Below, in pieces: positions 45,470 through 55,458 of a stretch of 64,000 nucleotides of DNA. The stretch lies in NCBI RefSeq assembly GCF_002858865.1, contig NZ_PJRR01000016.1:186001-250000 (forward strand), given 5' to 3'. The notes below the pieces were generated by a model that worked only from the letters and a program-made list of their open reading frames with translations, ran no database searches and had not been told where the DNA came from. The position numbers and the translations under genes were made by a program. The stretch is from Caulobacter vibrioides. Its GTDB lineage: Bacteria > Pseudomonadota > Alphaproteobacteria > Caulobacterales > Caulobacteraceae. Numbering within the stretch: the first letter of the stretch is position 1; every line of letters begins with the position of its first letter.

Positions 45470-46078
45470 ATGACCATCGTCGATCCCGTCGCGGCCAAGA
45501 CCGCCCTCCGCGTCTTTCTGCGGAACCAGCGCAAGCAACTGGCGATCGAGACGCCCCAGGCCGACTGGATGATCGCCGAGCAGGCCCGCGCCCCGCTGGC
45601 GCGGCTATTCCCCGATCCAAGGGGCAAGGTCGCGGCGCTGTATCATGGGCTGGGCTCGGAGATTTCGCCGCTCATCCTGGCCGAGCAGATGGCCGAGGCG
45701 GGCTGGACCCTGGCCCTGCCCAAGGTGGTCAATCCCGATGGCGGCAAGATGATCTTCCGGCGCTGGACCCCTGGCCAACCCCTCAAGCGCGACAAGATCG
45801 GCCTGCTGGCGCCCGGACGCGAGCAGCCGATGATCGTTCCAGACTTGGTGGTCACGCCTTTGCTGGCCTTCCAGCGCGACGGCGTGCGGCTGGGCCAGGG
45901 CGGCGGCTACTATGATCGCGCCTTGGCGTTTCTGCGCTCGCGGCGCCCCGTCTTCGTCCTGGGCCTCGCCTACAGCGGTCAACAAGCGGAGAATTTGCCG
46001 CACGAGGCGCACGATCAAAGGCTGGACGCGATCCTTACTGAAAAAGAATATATAGCCGTCAAGGACATGGCCGGGTAA
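45470..46078 (+). CDS. 5-formyltetrahydrofolate cyclo-ligase
   Basis: About 202 residues: N-terminal KTALRVFLRNQRKQL, the phosphate-binding region DLVVTPLLAFQRDGVRLGQGGGYYDRALAFLR and a C-terminal tail. It makes methenyl-THF from 5-formyl-THF. The location just after 6S RNA is the conserved ssrS-ygfA pairing. A longer frame from 45434 would start inside the repeat, so the ATG at 45470 (MTIVDPVAAKT) is chosen. Confidence 0.92.
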   Translation: MTIVDPVAAKTALRVFLRNQRKQLAIETPQADWMIAEQARAPLARLFPDPRGKVAALYHGLGSEISPLILAEQMAEAGWTLALPKVVNPDGGKMIFRRWTPGQPLKRDKIGLLAPGREQPMIVPDLVVTPLLAFQRDGVRLGQGGGYYDRALAFLRSRRPVFVLGLAYSGQQAENLPHEAHDQRLDAILTEKEYIAVKDMAG

Positions 46079-46111
46079 CGGGCCTGCACATTCCGCTTTT
46101 TGGGACTATCG

Positions 46112-46933
46112 ATGCGTTTCGCCTTCTTCGGCGATGTCGTCGGCAAGTCGGGTCGTGACGGCCTGGCCGACCATCTGCCCGACCTTCGTCGTCAGCTCGG
46201 CCTCGAGTTCGTGATCATCAACGCCGAGAACGCCGCGGCGGGCTTCGGTATCACCGAGAACACCGCGCGCGAGCTGTTCGAGGCCGGCGCCGACTGCCTG
46301 ACCCTGGGCAATCACAGCTGGGACCAGCGCGAGGCCCTGACCTATATCGTGCGCGAGCCGCGCCTGATCCGGCCGGCCAACTATCCGATCCTGTCCGACG
46401 CGCCGGGCCGGGGCAGCCACCTGTTCCAGACCGACTCGGGCAAGACGGTGTTCGTGGTCAATCTGCTGGGCCGCGTGCACATGGACGCCATGGACGACCC
46501 CTTCGCCGCCGCCGACCGCGAGTTGGACAAGGCCCCGCTGGGCCAGGTGGCCGATGCGGTGATCGTCGACATGCACTGCGAGGCGACCTCGGAAAAGATG
46601 GCCATGGGCCACTATTGCGACGGCCGCGCCTCGCTGGTGGTGGGCACCCACACCCACGTGCCGACCGCCGACTGCCAGGTTCTCCCCGGCGGCACCGCCT
46701 ATCAGACCGACGCCGGCGCCTGCGCCGACTATGACAGCGTGATCGGCAACCAGAAGGAAGAGCCCCTGCGGCGCTTCACCACCAAGATCAGCGGCGGCCG
46801 CTACCAGCCGGCCTCCGGCCCGGCCACGGTCTGCGGCGTGTTCGTCGAGACCGACGATCGCACCGGCCTGGCGGTCCGGGTCGAACCGATCCGGGTGGGC
46901 GGGCGGCTGAAAGAGACCATTCCCACGGTTTAG
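46112..46933 (+). CDS. YmdB-like metallophosphoesterase (TIGR00282)
   Basis: 273 residues. [18 protein letters not shown], the metal residues in [28 protein letters not shown] and [27 protein letters not shown] match the calcineurin-like YmdB family. YmdB hydrolyses cyclic or phosphodiester substrates, with RNase links in Bacillus. The physiological role here is unknown. Confidence 0.9.
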   Translation: MRFAFFGDVVGKSGRDGLADHLPDLRRQLGLEFVIINAENAAAGFGITENTARELFEAGADCLTLGNHSWDQREALTYIVREPRLIRPANYPILSDAPGRGSHLFQTDSGKTVFVVNLLGRVHMDAMDDPFAAADRELDKAPLGQVADAVIVDMHCEATSEKMAMGHYCDGRASLVVGTHTHVPTADCQVLPGGTAYQTDAGACADYDSVIGNQKEEPLRRFTTKISGGRYQPASGPATVCGVFVETDDRTGLAVRVEPIRVGGRLKETIPTV

Positions 46934-47027
46934 GGCCGCAAAAGGCGGGCTTTGTTGTCAAACCCGCTCGCGAGGGGCTAAAAGCCCGGCCTTCCAGAAC
47001 CTCACCGACGACAGAGGGCGCGCGCGC

Positions 47028-47783
47028 ATGGCCGGCCATTCGAAATTCAAGAACATCATGCACCGCAAGGGGCGCGCCGACGCCGCGCGGTCCAAGCTGT
47101 TCTCCAAGCTGTCGCGGGAGATCACCGTGGCGGCCAAGACGGGTCTGCCCGATCCGGCCATGAACCCGCGCCTGCGCCTGGCCGTGAACAACGCCAAGGC
47201 CGAAAGCCTGCCCAAGGACGTGATCGAGCGCGCGATCAAGAAGTCGCAGATGGGCGACGCGGCCGACTATTCGGAGATCCGCTACGAAGGCGTGGCCGCC
47301 GGCGGCGTCGGGATCATCGTCGAGGTGCTGACCGACAACAAGAACCGCGCCGCCGCCAATGTCCGCTCCTACTTCACCAAGATGGGCGGCAATATGGGCG
47401 CCACCGGCTCGGTGACCTTCAACTTCGACCGCGTCGGCCAGATCAGCTATCCGGCCAAGGCCGCGTCGGAAGACGACATGATGGAAGCCGCCATCGAGGC
47501 CGGCGCCGATGACGTCACCTCCGACATGGACGAGGAAGGCGAGGGCCACACGGTCTACACCGCCTTCGAAAGCCTGAACGATGTGGCCGCCGCCCTGGAA
47601 GCCAAATTCGGCGCGGCGTCGAACACCAAGATCGCCTGGCGTCCGAAGATGCAGGTCCCGGTCACCGGCGACGCCGTGGCCACCCTGATGAAGCTGCTCG
47701 ACATGCTGGACGAGGACGACGACGTCCAGGCCGTCTACTCGAACGAAGACATCAGCGACGAAGACCTGGCCAAGCTGGGTTGA
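47028..47783 (+). CDS. yebC: YebC/PmpR family protein
   Basis: 251 residues beginning [32 protein letters not shown], the family hallmark. Members include transcriptional regulators (PmpR) and, more recently, proteins easing ribosome stalling at proline stretches; which applies here is open. Next to ruv genes in many genomes, and the ruv cluster begins about 4 kb downstream. Confidence 0.93.
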   Translation: MAGHSKFKNIMHRKGRADAARSKLFSKLSREITVAAKTGLPDPAMNPRLRLAVNNAKAESLPKDVIERAIKKSQMGDAADYSEIRYEGVAAGGVGIIVEVLTDNKNRAAANVRSYFTKMGGNMGATGSVTFNFDRVGQISYPAKAASEDDMMEAAIEAGADDVTSDMDEEGEGHTVYTAFESLNDVAAALEAKFGAASNTKIAWRPKMQVPVTGDAVATLMKLLDMLDEDDDVQAVYSNEDISDEDLAKLG

Positions 47784-47850
47784 TGAATTGGGGGAGGTCC
47801 GGACGGGCCTCCCCTTCGTCTTTGCGTATCCCTGAAAGACCGAGGCTCCG

Positions 47851-48813
47851 GTGACCCTTTCCGCCCCCAACGCCCTGGCTGTCGTCGACCTGCCTGGCCT
47901 GCCCAACCACTATCGCGGCAAGGTGCGGGACAATTACGACCTGCCTGACGGTCGCCGCGTGATCGTGGCCTCGGACCGACTCAGCGCCTTCGACCGCAAC
48001 CTGTGCGCGGTGCCGGGCAAGGGGCAGGTGCTGACAGAGACCGCGCGGTTCTGGTTCGACGCCACGGCGGACATCTGCCCCAACCACGTGCTGGCCTATC
48101 CCGATCCCAACGTGCTGATCGGCAAGCGTCTGGAGATGCTGCCGGTCGAGCTGGTGGTGCGCGGCTATCTGGCGGGGACGACCTCGACCTCGATCCTGAC
48201 GCTGTACAACAAGGGCGAGCGCCAGATGTACGGCGTGACGCTGCCCGACGGCCTGAAGGCCAATCAGCGCCTGCCGCAAGCCATCCTGACCCCGACCAGC
48301 AAGGCCGCCGACGGCGACCACGACGCGCCGCTGTCGCCGGACGAGGTGCTGGCCCAAGGGCTGGTTACGCCCGCCCAGTGGGCGCAGCTCAGCGCCTACG
48401 CCCTGGCCCTGTTCGCGCGCGGCCAGGCCATGGCCGCCGAGCGGGGCCTGATCCTGGCCGACACCAAGTACGAGTTCGGCCTGGATGAGACCGGCGCCAT
48501 CGTGCTGGCCGACGAGATCCACACGCCCGACAGCAGCCGCTTCTGGAAGGCCGCCACCTATGAGGCCCGGTTCGCGGCGGGGCAGCGGCCGGATAGCTTC
48601 GACAAGGACTTCGTCCGCGCCTGGGTGGCTGAGCGGTGCGACCCCTACAACGACCCGATCCCCGAGATCCCGGCCGAGCTGATCGCCCAGACCTCGGCGG
48701 TCTATATCGAGGCGTTTGAGGCCATCACCGGCCAGACCTTCGCCGCGTCCGACGCAAGCGAGCCGGTCATGGCCCGCGTGAAGCGCAATCTCGACGCCTA
48801 TCTGGCAGGGTAG
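47851..48813 (+). CDS. purC: SAICAR synthase PurC
   Basis: 320 residues of the longer, yeast ADE1-like type: [66 protein letters not shown] and [12 protein letters not shown]. It joins CAIR and aspartate in purine synthesis. The start is GTG with GAGG 5 bases upstream. A weak GGGGAGG/CCTCCCC hairpin at 47791-47814 separates it from yebC. Confidence 0.92.
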   Translation: MTLSAPNALAVVDLPGLPNHYRGKVRDNYDLPDGRRVIVASDRLSAFDRNLCAVPGKGQVLTETARFWFDATADICPNHVLAYPDPNVLIGKRLEMLPVELVVRGYLAGTTSTSILTLYNKGERQMYGVTLPDGLKANQRLPQAILTPTSKAADGDHDAPLSPDEVLAQGLVTPAQWAQLSAYALALFARGQAMAAERGLILADTKYEFGLDETGAIVLADEIHTPDSSRFWKAATYEARFAAGQRPDSFDKDFVRAWVAERCDPYNDPIPEIPAELIAQTSAVYIEAFEAITGQTFAASDASEPVMARVKRNLDAYLAG

Positions 48814-49249
48814 GGCGCTTAGTCTGGCGGGTTCTGCTCGAACAGAAGCACGTCTTCATGCAGTCGATGCCGCGGTAGCGCGCTGGATATGTACATGTCG
48901 GCCCGGACCTTAAGGTCCGAGGCGTCGTCGAGCCCGCCGCTCGTACGGCTGGCGCGGAACACGCGGATCTCCCCGGCGGACACCTCATGCGAGTCCGCCT
49001 GGAACACCATGGTCAAGTTGCGCGACCGCCGGCCACGTACTGGGGGTCACGGTAGTGGCAGGCGATGTGGAATAGCGCCGCCGCTGTCAGGACTTATGGG
49101 ATCTCGCCGCAGCGGCAGCCGCCGATTCTGCTGGTGATGTCGGCCTCCCGCCCTACTTGCCGCCCGCACCACGCTTCGGCCTTCACTAGTCTAGCCCTGC
49201 CAGAGCTCTTCGCCTTCGAGGCCGCCTCACGGCGCGAGACCAAGGCCCC
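48814..49249. other. Gene-poor region with probable remnants
   Basis: About 435 bp between purC and the TIGR02594-like gene. The only protein-like frame is 48819-49016 on the minus strand, 65 residues (TMVFQADSHEVSAGEIRVFRASRTSGG...), without a visible ribosome-binding site; it could be a short gene or the tail of a lost gene. No clear promoter, repeat or RNA is seen. Confidence 0.4.
48819..49016 (-). CDS. Possible small or relict ORF
   Basis: 65 residues beginning MTMVFQADSHEVSAGEIRVFRAS. Composition is protein-like, but no ribosome-binding site or family is visible, and the frame is closed by a TGA shortly upstream. It is either a short gene or a remnant. Confidence 0.25.
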   Translation of the reverse strand: MTMVFQADSHEVSAGEIRVFRASRTSGGLDDASDLKVRADMYISSALPRHRLHEDVLLFEQNPPD

Positions 49250-50206
49250 CTAGCGCTTGGACTCTGGCCACCTGAAGGCGACAGCACGATCGGCGTTCAG
49301 CTCGGCTGTCGTCACTGAATCGAACGTGTTGCCGCCTAGAACAACGATCGTATTGGGCTGTTTCCCAGGGCCGACATAGAAGCCGGCGTGGCGGGACCAT
49401 GCGCCTGGTGCGCCCCTCCGAAAGATGACGATGGCACCCGGACGCGGCCGTTTGATTGGAGTACCCCACGTCTCCCATGTCTTGCCCATGAGGGAGTTGG
49501 TGCCTTCGACACCGGCTTGCTTAAAGACCCAATTAAGGTAGGCGCTATTCCAGGATATCTCATCGTTTAGGTCTACCGACGTATCTGTCGATTTCAAATA
49601 CTCGACGATGCGAGGATTATTCTTCGGGCCGGCAATCTCTTTGACGCCGACCTCTTTGAGCGCAAACTTAAGCCAGGGGGCATCCGCCTTGGAGGCATTC
49701 TCAAGAATCTGCTGGGAGGCCGGTTCAAGCTTACGTTCAAGGCTGGTATTGGCTGGCTCGCCGGTGGTCGTCGGCAGGAACGCGCCCTCGCCTGACTTCC
49801 GGTTCTTTAGATAGCCGTCGAGCTTGCCAGAGTGGTCCGTGTACAGGCCAGAATCCAGCAGCATCCGAAGGTTGGCGGCGGCTTGATCGGGGTCGCCGAC
49901 CTTGATCATTTCCAGAACCCGGGCGTATTCGCCTCGCTGCTGCTCTAGTTCGTGTGTCAGGACTCCGTTGATCCTAGCGACTACCGCATTGCCGGCTAGG
50001 CCGATCGCGGCAATGAAGATCCCCACGATGGCCGGGTTCGTCCACGCCGCCAGAGGCTGTGACTTGGCCTTGAGCTCCAGTTCTTTTTCGCGAAGAACTA
50101 GTTCCTTTTCGCGCAGGTCCATTGCCAGCGCCTTGAGCGTTGCTTCGTTTGGGGACGGCGCGTCGCCGTCGCCCGCTGAAGAGGCCTTCTTGGGAGGGCT
50201 CGGCAT
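49250..50206 (-). CDS. Membrane-anchored TIGR02594-like protein with catalytic Cys replaced
   Basis: 318 residues. An N-terminal charged coiled coil (ALAMDLREKELVLREKELELKAK, about 27-49), a membrane segment (about 55-75) and, from about 180, a domain resembling the TIGR02594 NlpC/CHAP-like amidase (APWLKFALKEVGVKEIAG, then SWNSAYLNWVFKQAGVEG, then SRHAGFYVG). In relatives the segment reads WCSAF; here Cys is Asn (AAT). The His remains. Composition is a little lower in GC than the neighbours. No phage genes are nearby. Confidence 0.7.
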   Translation of the reverse strand: MPSPPKKASSAGDGDAPSPNEATLKALAMDLREKELVLREKELELKAKSQPLAAWTNPAIVGIFIAAIGLAGNAVVARINGVLTHELEQQRGEYARVLEMIKVGDPDQAAANLRMLLDSGLYTDHSGKLDGYLKNRKSGEGAFLPTTTGEPANTSLERKLEPASQQILENASKADAPWLKFALKEVGVKEIAGPKNNPRIVEYLKSTDTSVDLNDEISWNSAYLNWVFKQAGVEGTNSLMGKTWETWGTPIKRPRPGAIVIFRRGAPGAWSRHAGFYVGPGKQPNTIVVLGGNTFDSVTTAELNADRAVAFRWPESKR

Positions 50207-50325
50207 GATGCCATCCTCTAACGGGCGAACTTCGAGAATTCAATTTAAGAGAGCTTTTATGTGTTTGGCAATCTTTGGAATTGTTCTCCGCCTCAAGGGC
50301 CGCAACATGTCGCCCTGCCGCGTCC

Positions 50326-51750
50326 CTACTTCCCGCCCGCATAGTCCTGGATAAGCCCGTGCAAGAAGTCGCGCCCCTCATAGAGCGACTTGACGCGCAT
50401 GCGCTCGTTGAGGCCGTGAGCGCCGGTGCCCTCGGGACCATGGAACAGGCCGGTGACGCCATAGGTCGGAATGCCCGCCGCGCTGGTGTGGACCGCGTCG
50501 GTTGCGCCGGTCGACATGACAGGCAGGATCGGAACGCCGGGCCACAGCTTGGCGGCGTTCTTCTGGATGGGGCCCATGATCGCCGGCGTCAGCGGCGGGG
50601 GCGGTGAGGCGGGCTTGGAGCTGTGGGCCAGGGTCACGGCGACCGCCGGATCCGCAGCCAGCTCGGTCAGCTTGGCCTTGACCTCATCGATGGGCGTTCC
50701 GGGAAGGATACGGCAGTTGATGTTCGCCGTAGCCCGCTGGGGCAGGGCGTTCGGCGCGTGACCCGCGCTGACCATGGTGGCGACGCACGTGGTCCGCAGC
50801 ATCGAATTCCATGTGCGGTCCTTGGTGATCAAGGCGAGCGCGGTCGGATCGTTGACGTCGGCGACCAGCGTCTTCATGGCCGCCGCCTGCTCCGGCGTGA
50901 CGCGCGCCTGCATCTGGGTGAAGTAGCCCCGTGTGGCGTCGTTGAAACGCGGCGGGAACTGATAGGCGCCGATCCGGTCAAGGGCTGCGGACAGCTGATA
51001 GATCGCATTGGGCGAAACGGGGCGGCTGGAATGTCCGCCCGGATTGGTCACGGTGAGCGTAAAGTCCTGGTAGACCTTCTCGCCGGCCTGGACCTCGAGC
51101 ATGACCGCCTTGCCCTGTTCATCGAGCAGGCCGGAGGCGCCTTCGTTCAGGGCGAACTCGGCGTCGACCAGGGGGCGGTGGTTCTTCAGCAGGTCTTCGA
51201 TGCCGTTATAGCCCTCGCTCTCCTCGCCGCAGGTCAGGGCCATCTTGATGTCGCGCTTGGGCTTGAAGCCCGCCTGCTTCAGCCGGATCAGGCTGTCGAC
51301 CCAGATGGCGGCCTGGGCCTTGTCGTCCGACGTGCCGCGTCCGTAGAAATAGCCGTTCTCCTCGACCAGCTTGAACGGATCGCGAGTCCAGTCCTCGCGC
51401 TTGGCCTCCACCACGTCGATATGGGCCAGCAGCAGCATGGGCTTTGTCGTGGCGTCGGTCCCGCGCAGGACCGCGACGAGATTGCCTTCGCGCGGATGCT
51501 TGGGCTCGACCACGACCCTGACGTCGGCTTCTGGGAAGCCGGCCGCCTTCAGCCGGGCGCCCATGGCCTCGGAGGCCGCAGTGCACGAGCCGACCGACAG
51601 GGTGGTGTTGATCTCGACCAGCTCCTTGTAGAGGTCGCGGAAGGCCAGTTGGTCTGGACGAACGGTCTTGGGCGGCTCGGCCGTCTGCGCGTTCGCCGCC
51701 GTCGCCAGCGCTATCAGCGCGCCCGCCGTCATCCATGCCATCGGCTTCAT
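50326..51750 (-). CDS. M20 family metallopeptidase (exported)
   Basis: 474 residues with a signal (MKPMAWMTAGALIALATAANAQ). Zinc-binding motifs: LLLAHIDVVEA (His, Asp), GRGTSDDKAQ (Asp), CGEESEGYNGI (Glu, Glu) and FHGPEGTGAHGLNERM (His). The dimerisation lid lies in the middle. It likely hydrolyses dipeptides or acylated amino acids in the periplasm. Divergent from ruvC. Confidence 0.92.
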   Translation of the reverse strand: MKPMAWMTAGALIALATAANAQTAEPPKTVRPDQLAFRDLYKELVEINTTLSVGSCTAASEAMGARLKAAGFPEADVRVVVEPKHPREGNLVAVLRGTDATTKPMLLLAHIDVVEAKREDWTRDPFKLVEENGYFYGRGTSDDKAQAAIWVDSLIRLKQAGFKPKRDIKMALTCGEESEGYNGIEDLLKNHRPLVDAEFALNEGASGLLDEQGKAVMLEVQAGEKVYQDFTLTVTNPGGHSSRPVSPNAIYQLSAALDRIGAYQFPPRFNDATRGYFTQMQARVTPEQAAAMKTLVADVNDPTALALITKDRTWNSMLRTTCVATMVSAGHAPNALPQRATANINCRILPGTPIDEVKAKLTELAADPAVAVTLAHSSKPASPPPPLTPAIMGPIQKNAAKLWPGVPILPVMSTGATDAVHTSAAGIPTYGVTGLFHGPEGTGAHGLNERMRVKSLYEGRDFLHGLIQDYAGGK

Positions 51751-51887
51751 CGAATTCGTCTCCCCAAGACCTTGTGGCGGGCAGCAGAGCTTGCCTCGCG
51801 GTCGCGCGCAAGGGGGTGTTGTTTACCCTCCGTTAGGGAAGACGGGGCTTTTCCTCGGGGGCGGAAGCGAGGAAAGTGCGAGAACAC

Positions 51888-52397
51888 ATGATGAACGCGA
51901 ATCGCCTTCCGACCCGGATCCTCGGCCTTGATCCCGGCCTGCGCCGCACCGGCTGGGGCGTGCTCGCCGTCGAGGGCTCGCGCATGACCCACATCGCGCA
52001 TGGCGTGATCACGCCTGACGAGAAGGCCGAGTTCGCCGATCGGCTACTGCACCTGTTCGAAGGCATCACGGCGGTGATCGAGCAGCATCGCCCCGACGAG
52101 GCGGCGGTCGAGGAGGTGTTCCTGAACACCAACGCCCAGTCGACCCTGAAGCTGGGCCACGCCCGCGCCGCCGCCTTGATCGCCCCGGCCCGCGCAGGCT
52201 TGCTCGTGGCCGAGTATTCCACGCGCCTGGTCAAGAAGGCGGTGGTCGGGACCGGCGCGGCCGACAAGGCTCAGATCGGTTTCATGATCGCGCGGCTGTT
52301 GCCGACCGCGGGCAAGACCACGGCCGATTGCGCCGATGCGCTCGCCGTCGCCATCACCCACGCCAACCTGCGTGTCGCCAATCGGAGGGTCGCATGA
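51888..52397 (+). CDS. ruvC: Holliday junction resolvase RuvC
   Basis: About 169 residues: [16 protein letters not shown] with the first catalytic Asp, [22 protein letters not shown], and [13 protein letters not shown] with later acidic residues. RuvC cuts Holliday junctions moved by RuvAB. Two adjacent ATGs (51888, 51891) are possible starts, with AGGAAAG upstream. First of the ruvCAB cluster. Confidence 0.95.
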   Translation: MMNANRLPTRILGLDPGLRRTGWGVLAVEGSRMTHIAHGVITPDEKAEFADRLLHLFEGITAVIEQHRPDEAAVEEVFLNTNAQSTLKLGHARAAALIAPARAGLLVAEYSTRLVKKAVVGTGAADKAQIGFMIARLLPTAGKTTADCADALAVAITHANLRVANRRVA

Positions 52398-53011
52398 TCG
52401 GCCGCCTGCGCGGGGCCGTCGCCGAGGTCGGCGAGGAAGAGGCCCTGATCGACGTCATGGGCGTCGGCTATCTGGTTCGCTGCGGTCACCGCACCCTCCA
52501 GCGCCTGCCGGCCCTGGGCGAAGAGACCCTGTTGCACATCGAGAGCCAGTGGAGCGAGAGCGCAGGCCTGCGGCTCTACGGCTTCCTCACTCGCGAGGAC
52601 CGCCGCGCCTTCGTGCTGCTACAGGCGATCCAGGGTGTCGGGCCCAAGGCCGCCATGGCGGTGCTGGACGTGCTGTCGCCGGCCGAGCTGGCCAGCGCGG
52701 TGGCGCGCGAAGACAAGGCCGCCGTCGGTCGCGCCAACGGGGTGGGGCCGAAGCTGGCCCTGCGTATCGTCACCGAGCTGAAGGACAAGCCGATCACCGA
52801 CGCGCCGGTGCTGATGAGCGCCCCGACCTCGTCCGCGCCGTCCGCGCCCGCCAAGCCCGCCCCGACCGGCGACGCCGTCGCGGCCCTGATGGGCCTGGGC
52901 GTGGCCGAGGTGAACGCCCGCCGCGTGGTCGAAGCGGCCGCCGCCGAGCTGGGTGAAGAGGCGACTGTCCAGGCGCTGATCAAGGCGGGCCTCAAGGAGC
53001 TTGGGCGATGA
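52394..53011 (+). CDS. ruvA: Holliday junction DNA helicase subunit RuvA
   Basis: 205 residues: [30 protein letters not shown] (OB fold), then helix-hairpin-helix [16 protein letters not shown] and a C-terminal domain that binds RuvB. Overlaps ruvC and ruvB by 4 bp each (ATGA), so translation is coupled. Confidence 0.96.
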   Translation: MIGRLRGAVAEVGEEEALIDVMGVGYLVRCGHRTLQRLPALGEETLLHIESQWSESAGLRLYGFLTREDRRAFVLLQAIQGVGPKAAMAVLDVLSPAELASAVAREDKAAVGRANGVGPKLALRIVTELKDKPITDAPVLMSAPTSSAPSAPAKPAPTGDAVAALMGLGVAEVNARRVVEAAAAELGEEATVQALIKAGLKELGR

Positions 53012-54048
53012 CCCGCGTCATCTCCGGCGAGCCCCAGCACGGCGACCTCGCGCCTGCCGACCGCGCCCTGCGGCCCCAGACCCTGGCCGAGTTCGTCGGT
53101 CAGGAGCAGGCCAAGGGTAATCTCCGCGTCTTCATCGAGGCCGCCAAGGGCCGGGGCGAGGCGCTGGATCACGTGCTGCTGTTCGGGCCGCCGGGCCTGG
53201 GCAAGACCACCTTGGCGCAGATCGTCGCCCGCGAGCTGGGGGTGAACTTCCGCGCCACCTCGGGTCCGGTGCTGAACAAGCCGGGCGACCTGGCGGCCAT
53301 CCTGACCAATCTCGAAGCCAACGACGTTCTCTTCATCGACGAGATCCACCGCCTGTCGTCGAACGTCGAGGAGATCCTCTATCCGGCCATGGAGGACCAT
53401 GTGCTGGACCTGGTGATCGGCGAGGGGCCCTCGGCGCGCTCGATCCGCATCGATCTTGCGCCCTTCACCCTGGTGGCGGCCACGACGCGGGCGGGGATGC
53501 TGGCCACGCCCCTGCGCGACCGCTTCGGCATCCCGATCCGCCTTGAGTTCTACACCCCGGCCGAGTTGCGCCACGTGCTGCAGCACGCGGCCCGCAAGAT
53601 GGGCGCGCCCCTGACCGATGACGGCGCTGACGAGATCGCCAAGCGGGCTCGAGGCACGCCGCGCGTCGCAGGCCGCCTGCTTCGCCGGGTGCGCGACTTC
53701 GCCACCGCCGACGGCGCGATGAGCATCGACCGCAAGGCCGCCGCCATGGCCCTGGCCCGCCTGGAGGTCGACGAAAGCGGCCTCGACAGCCTGGATCGCC
53801 GTTATCTGCGCGCCATGATCGAGAACTATGGCGGCGGCCCGGTGGGCGTCGAAACCATCGCCTACGCCATCGCCGAAGCCCGCGACGCGGTCGAGGACGT
53901 GATCGAGCCCTATCTGATGCAGCAGGGTTTCATCCAGCGCACCCCGCGCGGCCGCATGGCCTGCGGCAAGGCCTATCTGCATCTGGGTCTAACGCCGCCC
54001 GCCGCCCCGCCGGGGCAGGCGCAGGGAGCCTTGTTCGATGAAGGCTAG
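53008..54048 (+). CDS. ruvB: Holliday junction DNA helicase RuvB
   Basis: 346 residues: Walker [11 protein letters not shown], Walker [13 protein letters not shown], sensor region [19 protein letters not shown] and a C-terminal winged helix. RuvB is the AAA+ motor of branch migration. Overlaps ruvA by 4 bp and the next gene by 11 bp. Confidence 0.96.
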   Translation: MTRVISGEPQHGDLAPADRALRPQTLAEFVGQEQAKGNLRVFIEAAKGRGEALDHVLLFGPPGLGKTTLAQIVARELGVNFRATSGPVLNKPGDLAAILTNLEANDVLFIDEIHRLSSNVEEILYPAMEDHVLDLVIGEGPSARSIRIDLAPFTLVAATTRAGMLATPLRDRFGIPIRLEFYTPAELRHVLQHAARKMGAPLTDDGADEIAKRARGTPRVAGRLLRRVRDFATADGAMSIDRKAAAMALARLEVDESGLDSLDRRYLRAMIENYGGGPVGVETIAYAIAEARDAVEDVIEPYLMQQGFIQRTPRGRMACGKAYLHLGLTPPAAPPGQAQGALFDEG

Positions 54049-54904
54049 CAGCATGCGCCTGATCCGCCTGTTGACCGCCGGTCTCGCCGCTGTCGGCCTC
54101 GCCGTCTCCCTTGCGGCGATCAGCGCGGCCGGCGCGCCGCGCAACGCGCTGATCGTCCAGGCTCTCGCCGCCGGGCTGGCGACGGGCCTTGCGCTCCTCG
54201 TCGGGTGGTTCTGGCGGCGGGCCCGTTGGCGTCTCTGGGTGCTGATGGCCGCCTGTGGCCTGGCTCTGGTCCTGACGCTGATGAACGGCGTCTCGCTGGA
54301 GGGGGCCAAGCGCTGGGTGGCGCTGGGGCCGGTCCAACTGCACACCGCGTCCATCGTCTTGCCGTTCGCGGCCTTCGCCTTCGCCAGCGGCTTTGGCGAC
54401 CGTCGTGTGGCGCCCATCGCAGCCCTGATCGCCCTGCTCTTGCTCTACCAACACGACGCGGCCTCGTCGCTGGCCTGGGCCCTGGCGCTGGCGGCGGCGG
54501 CGCTGGTCGAGCGGCCCCGTCAGGCGATTCCCTGGGCGTGCGTGGCCATCGCCGGTCTCCTGGCCTACGGCGCCTGGGTCGAGCCCGACACCTTGCCCGC
54601 CGTGCCCTATGTCGAGGGACTTCTGGACCAGACGTTCGCCGCCAATCCGGTGCTGGGCGTGCTGGCCGGCGTGTTGATGATCAGTCTGCCCGCGCCGTTC
54701 CTCCTTGTCGCCCGCGCGCGGCCCGAGCGTCGCGCCGAAGCCCTGGCCCTGGCCGCCCTGTGGACCGGCTGGATCGCCGGGAACCTGTTTGGAAACTATC
54801 CTGCGCCTGTTCTAGGCTACGGCGCTGCGCCGATCCTGGCCTGGGGCCTGTCCCTGGGTCTGGTGCTCGGTGATTCCGTCGACCAGGACCCGCCTGCGCC
54901 ATGA
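54038..54904 (+). CDS. Short SEDS-like membrane protein of the ruv-tol region
   Basis: 288 residues with seven or more hydrophobic segments. The stretch [35 protein letters not shown] at about 87-121 resembles the SEDS (FtsW/RodA) motif GA.RW..LG...QPSE, and [15 protein letters not shown] recalls the next SEDS helix. It is much shorter than RodA or FtsW (about 380). GGGAG stands 9 bases before the ATG. It overlaps ruvB by 11 bp and ybgC by 4 bp, so it is part of the operon. Activity is uncertain. Confidence 0.6.
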   Translation: MKASSMRLIRLLTAGLAAVGLAVSLAAISAAGAPRNALIVQALAAGLATGLALLVGWFWRRARWRLWVLMAACGLALVLTLMNGVSLEGAKRWVALGPVQLHTASIVLPFAAFAFASGFGDRRVAPIAALIALLLLYQHDAASSLAWALALAAAALVERPRQAIPWACVAIAGLLAYGAWVEPDTLPAVPYVEGLLDQTFAANPVLGVLAGVLMISLPAPFLLVARARPERRAEALALAALWTGWIAGNLFGNYPAPVLGYGAAPILAWGLSLGLVLGDSVDQDPPAP

Positions 54905-55344
54905 TCGAACCCACCGCCGGCGTCTTCGAGGGCCGTGAGCACCAGTTGCCGGTGCGCATCTATTACGAAGACACCGACTTCACCGGCATCGTCTATCACG
55001 CCAACTACCTGCGTTATCTGGAGCGGGGGCGCAGCGACTTCTTCCGGGCGGTGGGCATCTCGCACACCGAGCTCGCCAAACAGGACACCGGTTTTGCGGT
55101 CATCCGCATGGAGCTGGACTTCAAGCGCGCGGCGCGGATCGACGACGCCTTGCTGGTGCGCACCCTGTTCGAGCGCGCCGAGGGCGTTCGGCTGCACGTC
55201 CGCCAGACGATCACGCGCGGCGATGAGGTGCTGTTCGAGGCCACGGTGGTTGCGGTCTGTATCAGCCTCTCGGGACGACCGCGTCGGCCGACGCCGGATA
55301 TGCTGGCCAAGCTCTCACCCTGGCTGATCCCGACCGACAGCTGA
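54901..55344 (+). CDS. ybgC: Tol-Pal-associated acyl-CoA thioesterase YbgC
   Basis: 147 residues of the hot-dog thioesterase family: RIYYEDTDFTGIVYHANYLRYLERGRSDFFR carries the active Asp (YEDTDF). It is always near tolQRA in proteobacteria and hydrolyses acyl-CoA or acyl-ACP, possibly for phospholipid balance. Overlaps the preceding gene by ATGA. Confidence 0.94.
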   Translation: MIEPTAGVFEGREHQLPVRIYYEDTDFTGIVYHANYLRYLERGRSDFFRAVGISHTELAKQDTGFAVIRMELDFKRAARIDDALLVRTLFERAEGVRLHVRQTITRGDEVLFEATVVAVCISLSGRPRRPTPDMLAKLSPWLIPTDS

Positions 55345-55458
55345 GCGATGTCGATTTTCCGGATCGCTCGACGATTGTCATAGTTTCACCCCAGCGCCGC
55401 TTCATGCCATACGGCGCTCTCCAGTCCTGATCAGACGACCCAACGGAGCCTATCCCGA

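Noticed and set aside
47791..47814. Intrinsic terminator between yebC and purC
   Set aside because: The stem is only 7 bp with a 10-base loop, and the trailing sequence TTCGTCTTTG is a poor T-run. Mentioned only in the purC entry.
49250..50206. Prophage or lysis cassette
   Set aside because: The TIGR02594 domain is often phage-linked, but no phage structural, integrase or holin genes are nearby and the protein has its own anchor and coiled coil.
51751..51887. LexA (SOS) box upstream of ruvC
   Set aside because: I looked for GTTC-N7-GTTC, the alphaproteobacterial LexA motif, and found no acceptable match in the leader.
52576..53982. 468-residue ORF on the minus strand across ruvA and ruvB
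   Set aside because: It is antisense to RuvA and RuvB, which carry all family motifs, and has no recognisable domain.
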